A stretch of DNA of 64,000 nucleotides from Saliniplasma sp046497075 (GTDB lineage Archaea; Thermoplasmatota; Thermoplasmata; Halarchaeoplasmatales; Halarchaeoplasmataceae): assembly GCA_046497075.1 (NCBI GenBank), contig JAWOGF010000031.1, positions 1-64,000 on the forward strand. The letters run 5' to 3'. Numbering within the stretch: the stretch's first letter is position 1; every line of letters starts with the position of its first letter. This document shows positions 10,401 through 19,234 of this stretch, piece by piece. Under the pieces are notes generated by a model, which was not told where the DNA came from, did no database searches, and saw only the letters and a program-made list of their open reading frames with translations. A program made the position numbers and the translations under genes.

Positions 10401-13400
10401 CGGGTTCAGTACCTTCGTCCTCGTGTATCGAACCAGTGAATGAAATCGCTTCACCCCAATCATGGAATGCTATCTCTGTTGCCTCGCCTTCAGGTAATTC
10501 CACCCTGATTGCAGTTTGCCATGTCTGTTCTGCATTGAGACCGAGAGCGTTGTAAGGATCTGCTCTGTGATCATCCGGATACATCCAATTCCATTCCTGC
10601 GGAGCACCGTGATCCACCTCTAAGGTCTGAGGAGCCTCGGGGCCTTCTCCGACTATCTCAAACTCTTCACTCGTATTTTCGTACCATCTTCCATAATCAT
10701 CAACTACCCGTGCTCTGATCATAGCATTTTCCGTTGGCCAGTTAGTTACGTTCCATGCTTCTTCTCCATCATCGTCAAGTATTTCATCGATTTCCATCCA
10801 GTTCGCTCCGCCGTCTATACTGTACCAGAGTCGATCGATATAGTCTATCGGTCGGTCACCTTCCGTAGTTGTCCATTGTATGAATTCTTCATCGTATGCG
10901 TTCCAGGTTGTTCCGGCATCCGGTTGATCGATAGTGATATCTGGTTCTTCAACAGCATCTCCTGGTTCCTGCACTGCATCTTCGTTCATCTCTTCTTGTC
11001 CGAATTCATCAACTGCTCTTACCACGTACCACCAGTATGTACCGTCTGCTTCGCCTCTACCTTCATCCATATAATCGTACGTATCTGAACCATCCGCGTC
11101 TATAGTTGCTATATGATCTGCTTCATCCATATCTCTGGTTTCATTTCTGTATATATTGTAATGATCTATCTCTCCGAGTTCTTCATCGGGACTTGCATGC
11201 CATCGGACAAAATTATCATCACCGTTTTCCAAAGGCATGTCTCCAGTGACAGTAATATTATCGATACGCCAGCCTTCTGCACCACCGTACCAATCTTCAA
11301 CACCGGCGTCCCAACGGAGATATATTGTTTCTCCAGCATAATCACTGAGGTCAACAGTTACTTCTTCCCAACCTACTGAACCGCCCCATGCGGGCTGTCC
11401 CTCGATCGGGTTACCAAATCCTGTGCCAATTACATGATCATATCCTGGATCAGGATCCTCGATAAGTTCCCAGTTCGTTCCGTCTGTAGATACCTTGATG
11501 TTTACTCCATCCCAAGTATCAGCGATATCTCTCCAGTGCTGGAATGTAAGTTCAGCACTCACTGCATCTACTGGTATATCGATCTCAGGTGATATCAACC
11601 AGCTCACTTCACCAGCTTTATCGTATCCTGCATCGCCCCAGTCCCATGATTGTGTTCCTACAAAAGCATCGTGGTCTCTGATATCCCAGGTATTCTCTCC
11701 TCCACTGCTGCCTGTGGTGTATCCTAGATCTGATGAAACGTCATCGTAGAAAATCGTTTGAGTGCCATAATGTTCGACTAATGGATTTTCAGGTGGTAAA
11801 GGTGGCTCACCTATTATAGTGAACTCTTCACTTGCATTATCTCTCCAATTACCTTCGACGTCATATACCCGACCTATGATATGAGCTTCCTCACTGTAAA
11901 CATCCGGTATCTCCCAATCGTATTCACCTTCAGCGTAATCGATTCCCTCTGCAATTTGATCGTGGATGGTAGCTCCTCCATCAAGACTGTAGAACAGATC
12001 GACTTCGTGTATATCATGGTCATGTGCCGTTGTATCCCATGTGATCGTTTCGGTATCTCCGAATTCCCATTCATCTCCTGCTGTTGGAGAAGTTATGGTT
12101 ATCTCGGGTGGTATAGGTTCTTGGACAGCTTCTACATGGTCTGTTTCCATACCGTTGCGAGCTACCGCGGTAACATTATACCACCAGAATGTATCATCAG
12201 GCATACCTGCATCATAATCAAAATACTGGTACTCCTCCAAACCTTCTGCTTCAACTGTATCGATAAGCACGGGACTTTCCCAATCTGTTTCAGCTCTATA
12301 GATATTGTAGTGTGTTACCTCTTTTGGATCATCGAACGGATCATGTGGACTAGATTCCCATGTGATCATATTATCGTTATTACCTGTTTCGTCGAATTCC
12401 TTAACATGGGCTTCCAGTGTCCAAGTTGCATCAAGTCCATAATCTGCCGTATGTTCCCATGAATCTCCGTCCAAACTTAACCATCCACCGTCTTCTACAT
12501 ATGGATCAATGGTACCAAATGGCGAATAACCATCACCGATATCATCAATTTCTAGTACTATCCAATAGGTTCCTTCATCTATGTTGACAGTACCGTCGAT
12601 AGGGATCTCAAGCCATTCGTCGTTTCCAAGATCGGTCACTTCTCCTGTTTCTGCTATAAGGTCTCCAGGTTGATCGCCACCATCAGTGTAAACTTGTCCT
12701 TTCACATAGTTAGCTTCCTGTAAATCGTAATAAGCTAAATCCGTGAGTTCTCCTTCAGGGAGTTCTGTCCTTATCGCACCATACCAAACACCGGGTCCTG
12801 TGAGACCTATGCCATTATCAACGTCAGCTCGATGGTCATCTGGGTACATCCAGTGCCAATCTTCCGTAGCATCAACGTGCTGGACATCTAGGTTTTCTGC
12901 AGGATCGGGTGACTCTCCGACTATCTCAAACTCTTCGCTTGTACTTTCATTCCAATGTCCATCTTCGTCCACAACTCGTGCTCTGATCATAGCTTCTTCG
13001 CTGGGCCAGTTAGGTACGGTCCAATCGTACTCGCCAGTGTCCTCAAGGATTTCGTCTATCTGTGTCCAAGTATTTCCACCATCATCCGAATATTCTAAGT
13101 AATCAATATAATCGATGGCTTCATCTCCTTCTGTGGTTGTCCATTCTATCAATTCTTCATCGTATGCGTTCCAAGTTGTGCCACTATTTGGTACATCGAT
13201 AGCTATCTCTGGTTTTACACCAGGGGCACCTGGTTCTGGTTTTGAATCTTCATTATCCTCTTCGAGTTCGTTAGTTCCTACTGCTCTAACTACGTACCAA
13301 TTCCAGGGATCTCCTGCGGTTCCATAATCGAGATAACTGTATTTTTCTGAACCATCTGCGTCTATTGTTGCTATATGTTCAGCCTCATCCATATCGCTAC

Positions 13401-16400
13401 TATCATTTCTGTATATATTGTAGTGGCTGACTTCGTCTATCTCCTCGTCGGGACTTGAGTACCATCGTAACCTGTTACTGACCGGGTCTGCCTGCTGTAC
13501 ATCAGCTGTAACTTCTATATCATCGATACGCCAGCCTTCTGCACCACCGGTGAAAGATTCAACACCGGCGTCCCATCTGATCTGGATTGTTTCTCCAGAA
13601 TATTCACTGAGGTCAACAGTTACTTCTTCCCAACCTACTGAACCGCCCCATGCGGGCTGCCCCTCGATCGGGTTACCCCATCCAGTTTCAATTTCATAAT
13701 CATATCCTGGGTCAGGATCTTCGATAAGTTCCCAGTTCGTTCCGTCTGTAGATACCTTGATGTTTACTCCATCCCAAGTATCAGCGATATCTCTCCAGTG
13801 CTGGAATGTAAGTTCAGCACTCACTGCATCTGCTGGTATATTCATCTCAGGTGATGTCAACCAGCTGTGTTCTCCTACCTTCTCGTATCCTGCATCGCCC
13901 CAGTCCCATGAGTTGACACCTGATGTACTTCCATGGTCCCTGATATCCCATAGATTAGTTGCACCAGTGCTACCTGTAGTATATCCTAAATCACCACCTT
14001 CAACATCATCGTAGAAGACTTCTTCAACACTTATATTATCGTATTCTACTAACAAATTCTCAGGTGGTTCAGGTGGAATTCCTTCGATAGTGAAATCACC
14101 AGAGTACTCTTCTCCACTGTTCCCTTCAACGTCAACCACAACAGCTCTTACTTGAACCTCTGTGGAATCGATGTTTGGTAAAGTCCAGGTGTAACTACCA
14201 ACGTCAGGATCTAGTCCATCAGCGATAAGATTCTGTGTTACCCATCCATCGTCAGAATAGAAAATGTTGACTCTATCAAGATCGTTATCACCTGGTGTTG
14301 CAGTCCATTCTATATCTTCTTCTGTGCGGGCTTGCCAGACATCGCCTCCTTCAGGACGATCAAGTTCTACAGTTGGCGGTTCATCTACTATTTCTCCTTC
14401 TTGGGCGTTGTAAGCAGTAAGTGCAAAGTCCTGGCTAGGTCCACCAATCCCTATAGCGTCTTCAACTATGTTTCTACCTTCAACTTTGACAGTATAAATA
14501 CCTTCTTCGACCTCGTCGGCAGGTATGTACACGTTTTCTACATTATTGGTGTCGTCCCAACCGTCTCCAGTTCTGTCGAATGTTTCCATAGCATCTTCAT
14601 TGGATTGAGACCAACCGTCTTCTAGGGCATTACCTCTATAGATGTGCCCCCCTGGTGATTCTATCTCTAGATTGAGATCATTTAAGAGTGCGGGGTCGCT
14701 ACCAGTATCAACTGGTGCTTCTTTATCAGTCCATCCGAGGGTAACCTTTAATGGTTCTTCAGGGTCCTCATGTTCTATCTCATAATCGTGAACCATACCA
14801 CTAGTAGTGAACATATCTTCTTGATCGACAGTGTAAATCGAGGTCGGGTCTGGACGTTGCAATTTTGATATGTCGACCATACCCCATCCTTCGTCCTCGT
14901 TTGGTATAGGACCGCGTGTATCTCCATCGATAGGGTTCGCGGTATTGATCAACAGTGATCTTACCATAGCTGGGCTTGGAGTATAACCATAGGTATCTTC
15001 GTACCACTCTACGGTCACTGCTGCAGCACCTGCTACAGCCGGATTTGACATGGAAGTACCGCCCATTACACCATATCCACCATCAGGCATCGTTGAGTAG
15101 ATATTATTTCCGGGAGCAACGACGTCAGGTTTTACACGATTATCATCTGTAAACCCACGTGAACTGAATCCGGCCATATACTCTGGATTCTCATTACCAA
15201 GGACTGGATCGAATGGTTGTGTTGCTCCGACTACTATCACATTCTTTGCAGTCGCTGGTGGTGGTGTACCCATTTCACCATCGTTACCGGCTGAGCCTGT
15301 TATAACCATAGGCTCGTTATGATCGGTATCTGGGTTCGAGTCTCTTACAGCAGCATCGAACTCTGGGGAACTGTATGTATATTCTCCGTGACCTGCCGTA
15401 GATCCCCAAGAATTGGAATGAACATATGCACCATTTTCATTTGCCACTGTAAATATCGGAGTAACCGGAGAAGGTACGTGACCAGTTCCAGCAGCATCAA
15501 ATATCTTTGCTGAGAAGAGTTCTGCATCCGGTGCTGAACCCTGTCCCAAATAATAGTCTAGCATTTCAGGTACATCGGGATATAATATTTCTCCTGTTCC
15601 ATGATATGTATCTCCAGCTGCAGAACCTGTACAGTGTGTACCGTGGCCTACGCCGTCTAAGAAGGGGTCATCATCAGGAGTAAAATCATGACCTCCTATG
15701 ACTCTATCTTGGAAGTCATCGTGGTCAGCATATATTCCTGTATCGGCCACACCTATAGTTACTCCATCACCGGTGTAGTCTATCTGGTTCATGTAAGAAC
15801 CATATTCCCCTCGCTCTCTGTAAGGGTACCATGGATCGCCTTCCCACCAGTCACCGTCTGCTTCAGGTCCATCGTCGAAGAACCATAGACCACCACCGAT
15901 GGTCTGAGTAGCCATCTCGTCATGTAATTCTACTCCGGCATGTTCATTGAGATAGTAAACGTCGTTTAGTCTTGCGATTTCATATAAATCTTCTTCAGAG
16001 TTTACTTCGATTGTAACTTTGGACTCTCCGTTCCTTAGCTCAACGTAGGAGAATTTTGGAATGTTTTCATCGTTTTCTTTCTCTTTCTTTTCTCTAAGTA
16101 CCGATTGTTTATATGATTCAAATTCATTATTAGCTTCCGATTCGGCACTGACTTCATTGTTAATCGATATATCTACACCAGCGATTTCCCCGATCTGTTC
16201 GACAGTTTCGTATCCTGCTCCAGATACAAGGCCTATCTCAACCATACCCGGTTCTAGATCGGATTGTAGTTTATATTCTGGATGGTAAATACCGACCCAA
16301 TCAACGAAACCAAGTTCTGAGACTTCTTCTGCCTGTTCCGGAGTCATACGTACTCTGTAAGCGTAGTTATGAACATAGTTCATCACATCTACGTCCATAT

Positions 16401-16845
16401 CTTCTATCTGATTAACCCACTCTGAGGCTATTGGCCCAAGCATATGTACTATGTATAGACCTTTCTCACCGGATTCATAATCTTCTATCGTTAGATCCTC
16501 AGAAACATCAGTTTTACGTTCTGTAAAATCGAACTCTTGTCCACCTACGTGGATATTAGTTCTCGAGGGTAACGTATTTACTCGCAATCCGTCGTTCTCT
16601 AATTGTTCCACAGTATTTCCATCTCCACGTACTAATGCAAAATCATCGTATCTGTGAAGTATTTCCATACCTTGTAGTTTATCTTCGTCACTGTTTTCAT
16701 CAATGGTCACCAGTAGGATATCCTCATCCGTTTCGGATTCTTCGTCCGAATAATCTAATGAGCTAGATATCCCCACTGTTAGTACTGACATAATCAGTAC
16801 AGCCATACAAAAAACAGCGGTTAATTTCTTCTTTTTTTTATTCAT
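7426..16845 (-). CDS. Giant secreted subtilisin-like protease, multi-domain, C-terminal membrane anchor
   Basis: About 3139 residues from ATG 16845, which begins a clear signal peptide (lysine-rich, then AVFCMAVLIMSVLTVGI); a GTG 12 nt upstream is an alternative. A propeptide-like region (to about 325) precedes an S8 catalytic domain with D368 (GVADTGIYAD), H401 (GHGTHCTG), N521 (GSAGNDG) and S598 (GGTSMSNPAVAG). Then come a P/CUB-like beta domain, two large tandem modules of MAM-like, fibronectin-III-like and Ig-like units, further Ig-like domains, a heptad coiled coil (about 2925-3035), one transmembrane helix (about 3052-3075) and a very acidic cytoplasmic tail. All catalytic residues are intact, so it is probably an active cell-surface protease. 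The target is unknown. Confidence 0.9.
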   Translation of the reverse strand: MNKKKKKLTAVFCMAVLIMSVLTVGISSSLDYSDEESETDEDILLVTIDENSDEDKLQGMEILHRYDDFALVRGDGNTVEQLENDGLRVNTLPSRTNIHVGGQEFDFTERKTDVSEDLTIEDYESGEKGLYIVHMLGPIASEWVNQIEDMDVDVMNYVHNYAYRVRMTPEQAEEVSELGFVDWVGIYHPEYKLQSDLEPGMVEIGLVSGAGYETVEQIGEIAGVDISINNEVSAESEANNEFESYKQSVLREKKEKENDENIPKFSYVELRNGESKVTIEVNSEEDLYEIARLNDVYYLNEHAGVELHDEMATQTIGGGLWFFDDGPEADGDWWEGDPWYPYRERGEYGSYMNQIDYTGDGVTIGVADTGIYADHDDFQDRVIGGHDFTPDDDPFLDGVGHGTHCTGSAAGDTYHGTGEILYPDVPEMLDYYLGQGSAPDAELFSAKIFDAAGTGHVPSPVTPIFTVANENGAYVHSNSWGSTAGHGEYTYSSPEFDAAVRDSNPDTDHNEPMVITGSAGNDGEMGTPPPATAKNVIVVGATQPFDPVLGNENPEYMAGFSSRGFTDDNRVKPDVVAPGNNIYSTMPDGGYGVMGGTSMSNPAVAGAAAVTVEWYEDTYGYTPSPAMVRSLLINTANPIDGDTRGPIPNEDEGWGMVDISKLQRPDPTSIYTVDQEDMFTTSGMVHDYEIEHEDPEEPLKVTLGWTDKEAPVDTGSDPALLNDLNLEIESPGGHIYRGNALEDGWSQSNEDAMETFDRTGDGWDDTNNVENVYIPADEVEEGIYTVKVEGRNIVEDAIGIGGPSQDFALTAYNAQEGEIVDEPPTVELDRPEGGDVWQARTEEDIEWTATPGDNDLDRVNIFYSDDGWVTQNLIADGLDPDVGSYTWTLPNIDSTEVQVRAVVVDVEGNSGEEYSGDFTIEGIPPEPPENLLVEYDNISVEEVFYDDVEGGDLGYTTGSTGATNLWDIRDHGSTSGVNSWDWGDAGYEKVGEHSWLTSPEMNIPADAVSAELTFQHWRDIADTWDGVNIKVSTDGTNWELIEDPDPGYDYEIETGWGNPIEGQPAWGGSVGWEEVTVDLSEYSGETIQIRWDAGVESFTGGAEGWRIDDIEVTADVQQADPVSNRLRWYSSPDEEIDEVSHYNIYRNDSSDMDEAEHIATIDADGSEKYSYLDYGTAGDPWNWYVVRAVGTNELEEDNEDSKPEPGAPGVKPEIAIDVPNSGTTWNAYDEELIEWTTTEGDEAIDYIDYLEYSDDGGNTWTQIDEILEDTGEYDWTVPNWPSEEAMIRARVVDEDGHWNESTSEEFEIVGESPDPAENLDVQHVDATEDWHWMYPDDHRADVDNGIGLTGPGVWYGAIRTELPEGELTDLAYYDLQEANYVKGQVYTDGGDQPGDLIAETGEVTDLGNDEWLEIPIDGTVNIDEGTYWIVLEIDDIGDGYSPFGTIDPYVEDGGWLSLDGDSWEHTADYGLDATWTLEAHVKEFDETGNNDNMITWESSPHDPFDDPKEVTHYNIYRAETDWESPVLIDTVEAEGLEEYQYFDYDAGMPDDTFWWYNVTAVARNGMETDHVEAVQEPIPPEITITSPTAGDEWEFGDTETITWDTTAHDHDIHEVDLFYSLDGGATIHDQIAEGIDYAEGEYDWEIPDVYSEEAHIIGRVYDVEGNWRDNASEEFTIIGEPPLPPENPLVEHYGTQTIFYDDVSSDLGYTTGSSGGENTWDIRDHDAFVGTQSWDWGDAGYDKAGEVSWLISPEIDIPVDAVSAELTFQHWRDIADTWDGVNIKVSTDGTNWELIEDPDPGYDHVIGTGFGNPIEGQPAWGGSVGWEEVTVDLSDYAGETIYLRWDAGVEDWYGGAEGWRIDNITVTGDMPLENGDDNFVRWHASPDEELGEIDHYNIYRNETRDMDEADHIATIDADGSDTYDYMDEGRGEADGTYWWYVVRAVDEFGQEEMNEDAVQEPGDAVEEPDITIDQPDAGTTWNAYDEEFIQWTTTEGDRPIDYIDRLWYSIDGGANWMEIDEILDDDGEEAWNVTNWPTENAMIRARVVDDYGRWYENTSEEFEIVGEGPEAPQTLEVDHGAPQEWNWMYPDDHRADPYNALGLNAEQTWQTAIRVELPEGEATEIAFHDWGEAISFTGSIHEDEGTEPGEMIGTTETVAGLTEPQWREIPLVEPVELEGGHYWIVVDIHDPGDGYFPASMIAGYEDDAGWFTYEGQPWMTLDDIGYDDDSWTIEVFVEEYGNEDNVITWEGSADDPADGRPEEISHYEIYRSETDWGPETHIETIEADGSDTYRYLDEDRGMADDTYWWYNITGVAHNGMETDLDFAVQEPIPPDINITSPIAGDEWEYGNTETITWETTEHDHEITEVDLYYSLDDGATKYDQIAEGIDYAEGEYDWEIPDVYSEEARIVADIYDVEGYYRTNESEQFTIIGTPPEAPQNLIIEHDGADNLVQWQASPDEELGEISHYNIYRSEDREGPWNGTTLIDSINADGSEEYEYIDAGEAGDPYQWYVVRAVDEFGQEEMNEDAKLEPGDPEYNEPWISIDSPEAGDVWYNATTQEIIFYHGAGYVDQDIDYVNLYGRTDPGEDWNIIGEGLEPDLYDDQPYTYEVELNVTDNTDQAQIRAVIVDDIGYSDEDITGEFSIYEDDTAPDLEITAPEEGALLSDDIVTVEWNASDDESSIDYFEIRHTDDEEWTELDGETYSYEFPDLADGENTIEVRAHDIAGNNVTESVTFTLDTTQPEVIITSPDHGDIIADDDVTVQWSGYDETTEIVSYDVQINGEGWQNVDMRTWHEFDGLAEGQHTVDVMAEDEAGNQYTDTIDFYLVESQALFDITTPENGVESLTFEENFTIEGQSPTWLNIYINGVDVGSGDFEYSTTLEEGLNVFNVQAVHNPVVYEENVYALYLPDIPELWDEIATVEEDLQTQIDDLQTQIDDLETDMDELETDLQNQIDDLQTELNDLETNLQNQIDDLQNQIDDLQTQIDDLQTDMDELETDLQDQIDDLQTQIDDLETNLQGQIDDLQTELNDFEDEQEDVDNDQDDDISMARNLGIVGMIIAILALIIGIFAMSKGGKTTEEPYGEEESFEDEQFDEEESFEDEQFGEEESFEEEPFDDEELEEEDLFSEDEELEEDF
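7502..7600 (-). repeat. Three 33-nt coding repeats in the acidic cytoplasmic tail
   Basis: Units beginning TCTTCGAAGCTTTCTTCTTC start at 7502, 7535 and 7568, exactly 33 nt apart, each encoding an 11-residue EEESFEDEQF-type unit after the transmembrane helix of the giant protease. These are in-frame coding repeats, not a CRISPR array. Confidence 0.85.
7745..8075 (-). repeat. 21-nt heptad coding repeats of the stalk coiled coil
   Basis: Repeated 21-nt units encode heptads such as QIDDLQT, with variants ETDMDEL and QTELNDL. They run for about 110 residues just outside the transmembrane helix of the giant protease. The regular isoleucine/leucine spacing with acidic positions predicts a long parallel coiled-coil stalk. 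Confidence 0.85.
9512..14065 (-). repeat. Two tandem ~2.27-kb modules within the giant protease gene
   Basis: The module start (VEYD/VEHYG, then YDDV...LGYTTGS) lies near 14050 and 11780, and a third, truncated start (IIEHDG) lies near 9512. The spacing is 2.26-2.27 kb. Each module has the order MAM-like domain, FN3-like, Ig-like with SGTTWNAYDEE, a WMYPDDHRAD domain, FN3-like, and Ig-like with ITSP(T/I)AGDEWE. Stretches of roughly 95 bp near 11475-11570 and 13740-13835 are almost identical at DNA level. This points to a recent internal duplication or gene conversion. Confidence 0.8.
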
Positions 16846-17125
16846 ATTTCCACTCACTTCCTAAAAACGTCTATGGATTGCAAATATAAATAAATTTTGA
16901 ATGGTTGAGGGTGCCAAACCTTTAGGGTTATCTGATTATTTCTAAATAATCCATAGTGTTATATAATATACTAGATGGAGCTTCTTGTTTTGTAAAAATT
17001 TGTGAAATCACTATAAACTTGATAGGCTCGAATGGTTCAAATCGTATATTTACCGTATTTCTTATAAAAAATTTTTTTGTAAAAACATTTATACATAGTA
17101 AATCTTACTTTGGAAAAGTGATCGC
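16846..17125. other. AT-rich intergenic region between divergent genes
   Basis: About 280 nt with no convincing ORF. It holds long A and T runs and, near 17085-17096, a TTTATACATA box placed about 30 nt before the cgi121 start. The promoter for the giant protease should lie near 16870-16890, but I see no outstanding TATA element there. Confidence 0.45.
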
Positions 17126-17614
17126 TTGATAAAAAAAAGGCCTAAAATATTAGGATGCGAAATCGATCCGTCTGAAGATCTAGATCAAATTTTGGACAAA
17201 GTAGAAGAATATAGAAAAAAACAAGACGTTTTCCTCCAGGTATTCGATGCGAATATGGTACTCGGGAAGATGCATCTATTATGGGCCTATGATAAATCAC
17301 TAAGATGTTTTAATAACAATACGAACAGTGCTGAAACTTTAGAGATTGAAACATTATTATGGTCATCAGGTGAAAGACAGATAAAGGGTGCTTTGAAAAA
17401 AATGGGGATCAAGGAGGATACGGAAAATGTCGCAGTCCTCATAGATTCTAACGTGAGACAATTTCTGCAATTTATGGGGTGGAAAAGGTCAGATAGTGTA
17501 TTAGAACCTTCTAAAGAGAAATTGAAGAACCATTGTATAACAAATAAGGAAATCAGATCAGTAGAAAATCAATATGATATCATATTCGAGAAGATGTCGT
17601 TATCTAGTTTATAG
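17126..17614 (+). CDS. cgi121: KEOPS complex subunit Cgi121
   Basis: 162 residues, family length. The segment VFDANMVLGKMHLLWAYDKS, then the ETLLWSSGERQIKGALKKMG core, matches Cgi121, which binds tRNA for t6A37 synthesis with Kae1-Bud32-Pcc1. Start is TTG 17126, with GTGATC (complementary to the 16S 3' end) just upstream and a TATA-like box near 17090. No ATG exists near the expected N-terminus. The other KEOPS genes are not in this window. Identification rests on the LLxxSGERQI motif. Confidence 0.85.
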   Translation: MIKKRPKILGCEIDPSEDLDQILDKVEEYRKKQDVFLQVFDANMVLGKMHLLWAYDKSLRCFNNNTNSAETLEIETLLWSSGERQIKGALKKMGIKEDTENVAVLIDSNVRQFLQFMGWKRSDSVLEPSKEKLKNHCITNKEIRSVENQYDIIFEKMSLSSL

Positions 17615-17665
17615 ACAGAGAAAAAGTAAAATAAGTGAAAAACAAAAAAGGGAAAAGAAAGGTTT

Positions 17666-18769
17666 TTAGTCCACATCTTCGAACCGTTCTTCCAGTTGTT
17701 CCATAACTGCTGGGAGTGTGGTGTACTCCATATCTTCCATGGGCAACCTATGTGGTTCAAAAGGACCGTGTTTTCGCATATAATCCGCGATGTTAGCAGA
17801 TTTTTCTCTGGCGGGATCAAATGCTGGGTCATCGAATAGATCACCAGGTTCAGTTAAGTTCCCATCTTTCAATTGAAAACCAAGTGCTACTGCCCTAGGT
17901 GGTCCATCGAAGCGTGTGCACATAGCGTCTTTTACTCCAACTGGCATTATAGGTCCGTTATGGCTACCTCTCATCCAACCCGAAACTAAGAAAGGATGTG
18001 CGAAGGGTTCTAAAACTTCTCCGAGTGCTGGAAGTCCCGATTGAGCTCTTACGACCGCTACAGGATCGTCTTTTCCAACGTACTCACCGGCTATCTGATA
18101 TAATTTTTCTGTACTGATGGCTGCTACTGGTTCATCCCCTGGAAGTTTTCCTTCTTTTGGGTAAACTCTCTTTATAACAAATCTTCCCTTTGCCCCTATC
18201 AGAGCTAATATATCATAGATTTCCTCAGGTGTTTCCATCATTATCTTTTTATTCTCCTTGATATCCCATATCTCAAATACAAAACCACTATGAATCGATG
18301 GGTCTATAACTAAACCAGCTGTGTTGAACGGATCTGCGAACATCTTGAATATCGGTAAATTGAAGGCTCCAGGTTCTGTTTTATCCATCAAAAACGCTAC
18401 TATAGGTTCTGCTTTCCTCGGTGTGAATTCTATCTCTGCGATTCCTGGTCCCATACCTTTGACATTACCCGAAAATGCGTCCGATAAAAGATCCTGACCG
18501 GCTCCATAAAGGCCTAATTCTTTAGCCTTTTCCGTTGCTTTTTGGAATGTGTCCCACGCTAATGAATGGATATCCTCCGAATCTTCTCCCTCTTCATGTG
18601 TCATTATCAGCTCTAGGTCGTCCCCACAATGTGTAACGTGGAAATCCATTAGAAAATCACTTTTCTCGAGGTTTTCATTAGCTACTTTTTCCAGTTCTGG
18701 ATGGACTTTGGCATGGCCAGGATGGCCGCCTACATCTGCTTTTATGATGCTGAAAGTTATTTTGCTCAT
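17666..18769 (-). CDS. fbp: Fructose-1,6-bisphosphate aldolase/phosphatase (type V)
   Basis: 367 residues, the archaeal bifunctional enzyme that condenses DHAP and GAP and then dephosphorylates FBP to fructose-6-P, making gluconeogenesis unidirectional. Recognisable are the N-terminus ITFSIIKADVGGHPGH, VTHCGDDLELIM, YGAGQDLLSDAFSGN, KAEPIVAFLMDKTEPGAFNL, DPSIHSGFVFEIWD and GSHNGPIMPVG. Mg-binding acidic residues and the Schiff-base lysine region (FVIKRVYPKEGKLPGDEP) are present. Convergent with cgi121. It pairs functionally with ApgM at 57791. Confidence 0.96.
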   Translation of the reverse strand: MSKITFSIIKADVGGHPGHAKVHPELEKVANENLEKSDFLMDFHVTHCGDDLELIMTHEEGEDSEDIHSLAWDTFQKATEKAKELGLYGAGQDLLSDAFSGNVKGMGPGIAEIEFTPRKAEPIVAFLMDKTEPGAFNLPIFKMFADPFNTAGLVIDPSIHSGFVFEIWDIKENKKIMMETPEEIYDILALIGAKGRFVIKRVYPKEGKLPGDEPVAAISTEKLYQIAGEYVGKDDPVAVVRAQSGLPALGEVLEPFAHPFLVSGWMRGSHNGPIMPVGVKDAMCTRFDGPPRAVALGFQLKDGNLTEPGDLFDDPAFDPAREKSANIADYMRKHGPFEPHRLPMEDMEYTTLPAVMEQLEERFEDVD

Positions 18770-18883
18770 TTTATCCCTATATTGTGGTATAAATAAGTTA
18801 CATAAAAGATTATCGATAGACGCATCTTTAATGGTTCATAGAGGGTAAATCTTTAAAGTTTCTAGTAATATAATCAGATAGGT

Positions 18884-19234
18884 ATGACTAAAAACCGAAA
18901 GCTGATAGAGGACTATAAATTTGGAAAGATAAAGATCAATGATAAGGTTTACACAGACGATGTGATATTATTTGGTGAAGAAGTAAAGGAAGGATGGTGG
19001 AGAGAAAAAGGCCACCACCTATCGATAGGAGATATACAAGAAATCATAGACTTTGAACCGGATCTATTGATAATCGGAACAGGTAGTGCAGGGAGATTGA
19101 GTATTCCCCAATCCATAGAATCTAAAGTCGATTTCAGAATGGAATCTTATCCGACTAAGAAAGCCTGCAAGGAGTATAACGAGAAATTAAAGAATGATGA
19201 AAGAATAGCTGGAGCCTTTCATCTTACCTGTTAA
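18884..19234 (+). CDS. Mth938-like domain protein (DUF498)
   Basis: 116 residues matching the small Mth938/NDUFAF3-type fold: IEDYKFGKIKINDKVYTDDVI, then EPDLLIIGTGSAGRL and YPTKKACKEYN. The family is widespread; its archaeal function is not established and the eukaryotic homologue is a complex I assembly factor. ATG 18884 follows AGGT. The last 4 nt overlap the end of the convergent FAH-family gene. Confidence 0.85.
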   Translation: MTKNRKLIEDYKFGKIKINDKVYTDDVILFGEEVKEGWWREKGHHLSIGDIQEIIDFEPDLLIIGTGSAGRLSIPQSIESKVDFRMESYPTKKACKEYNEKLKNDERIAGAFHLTC

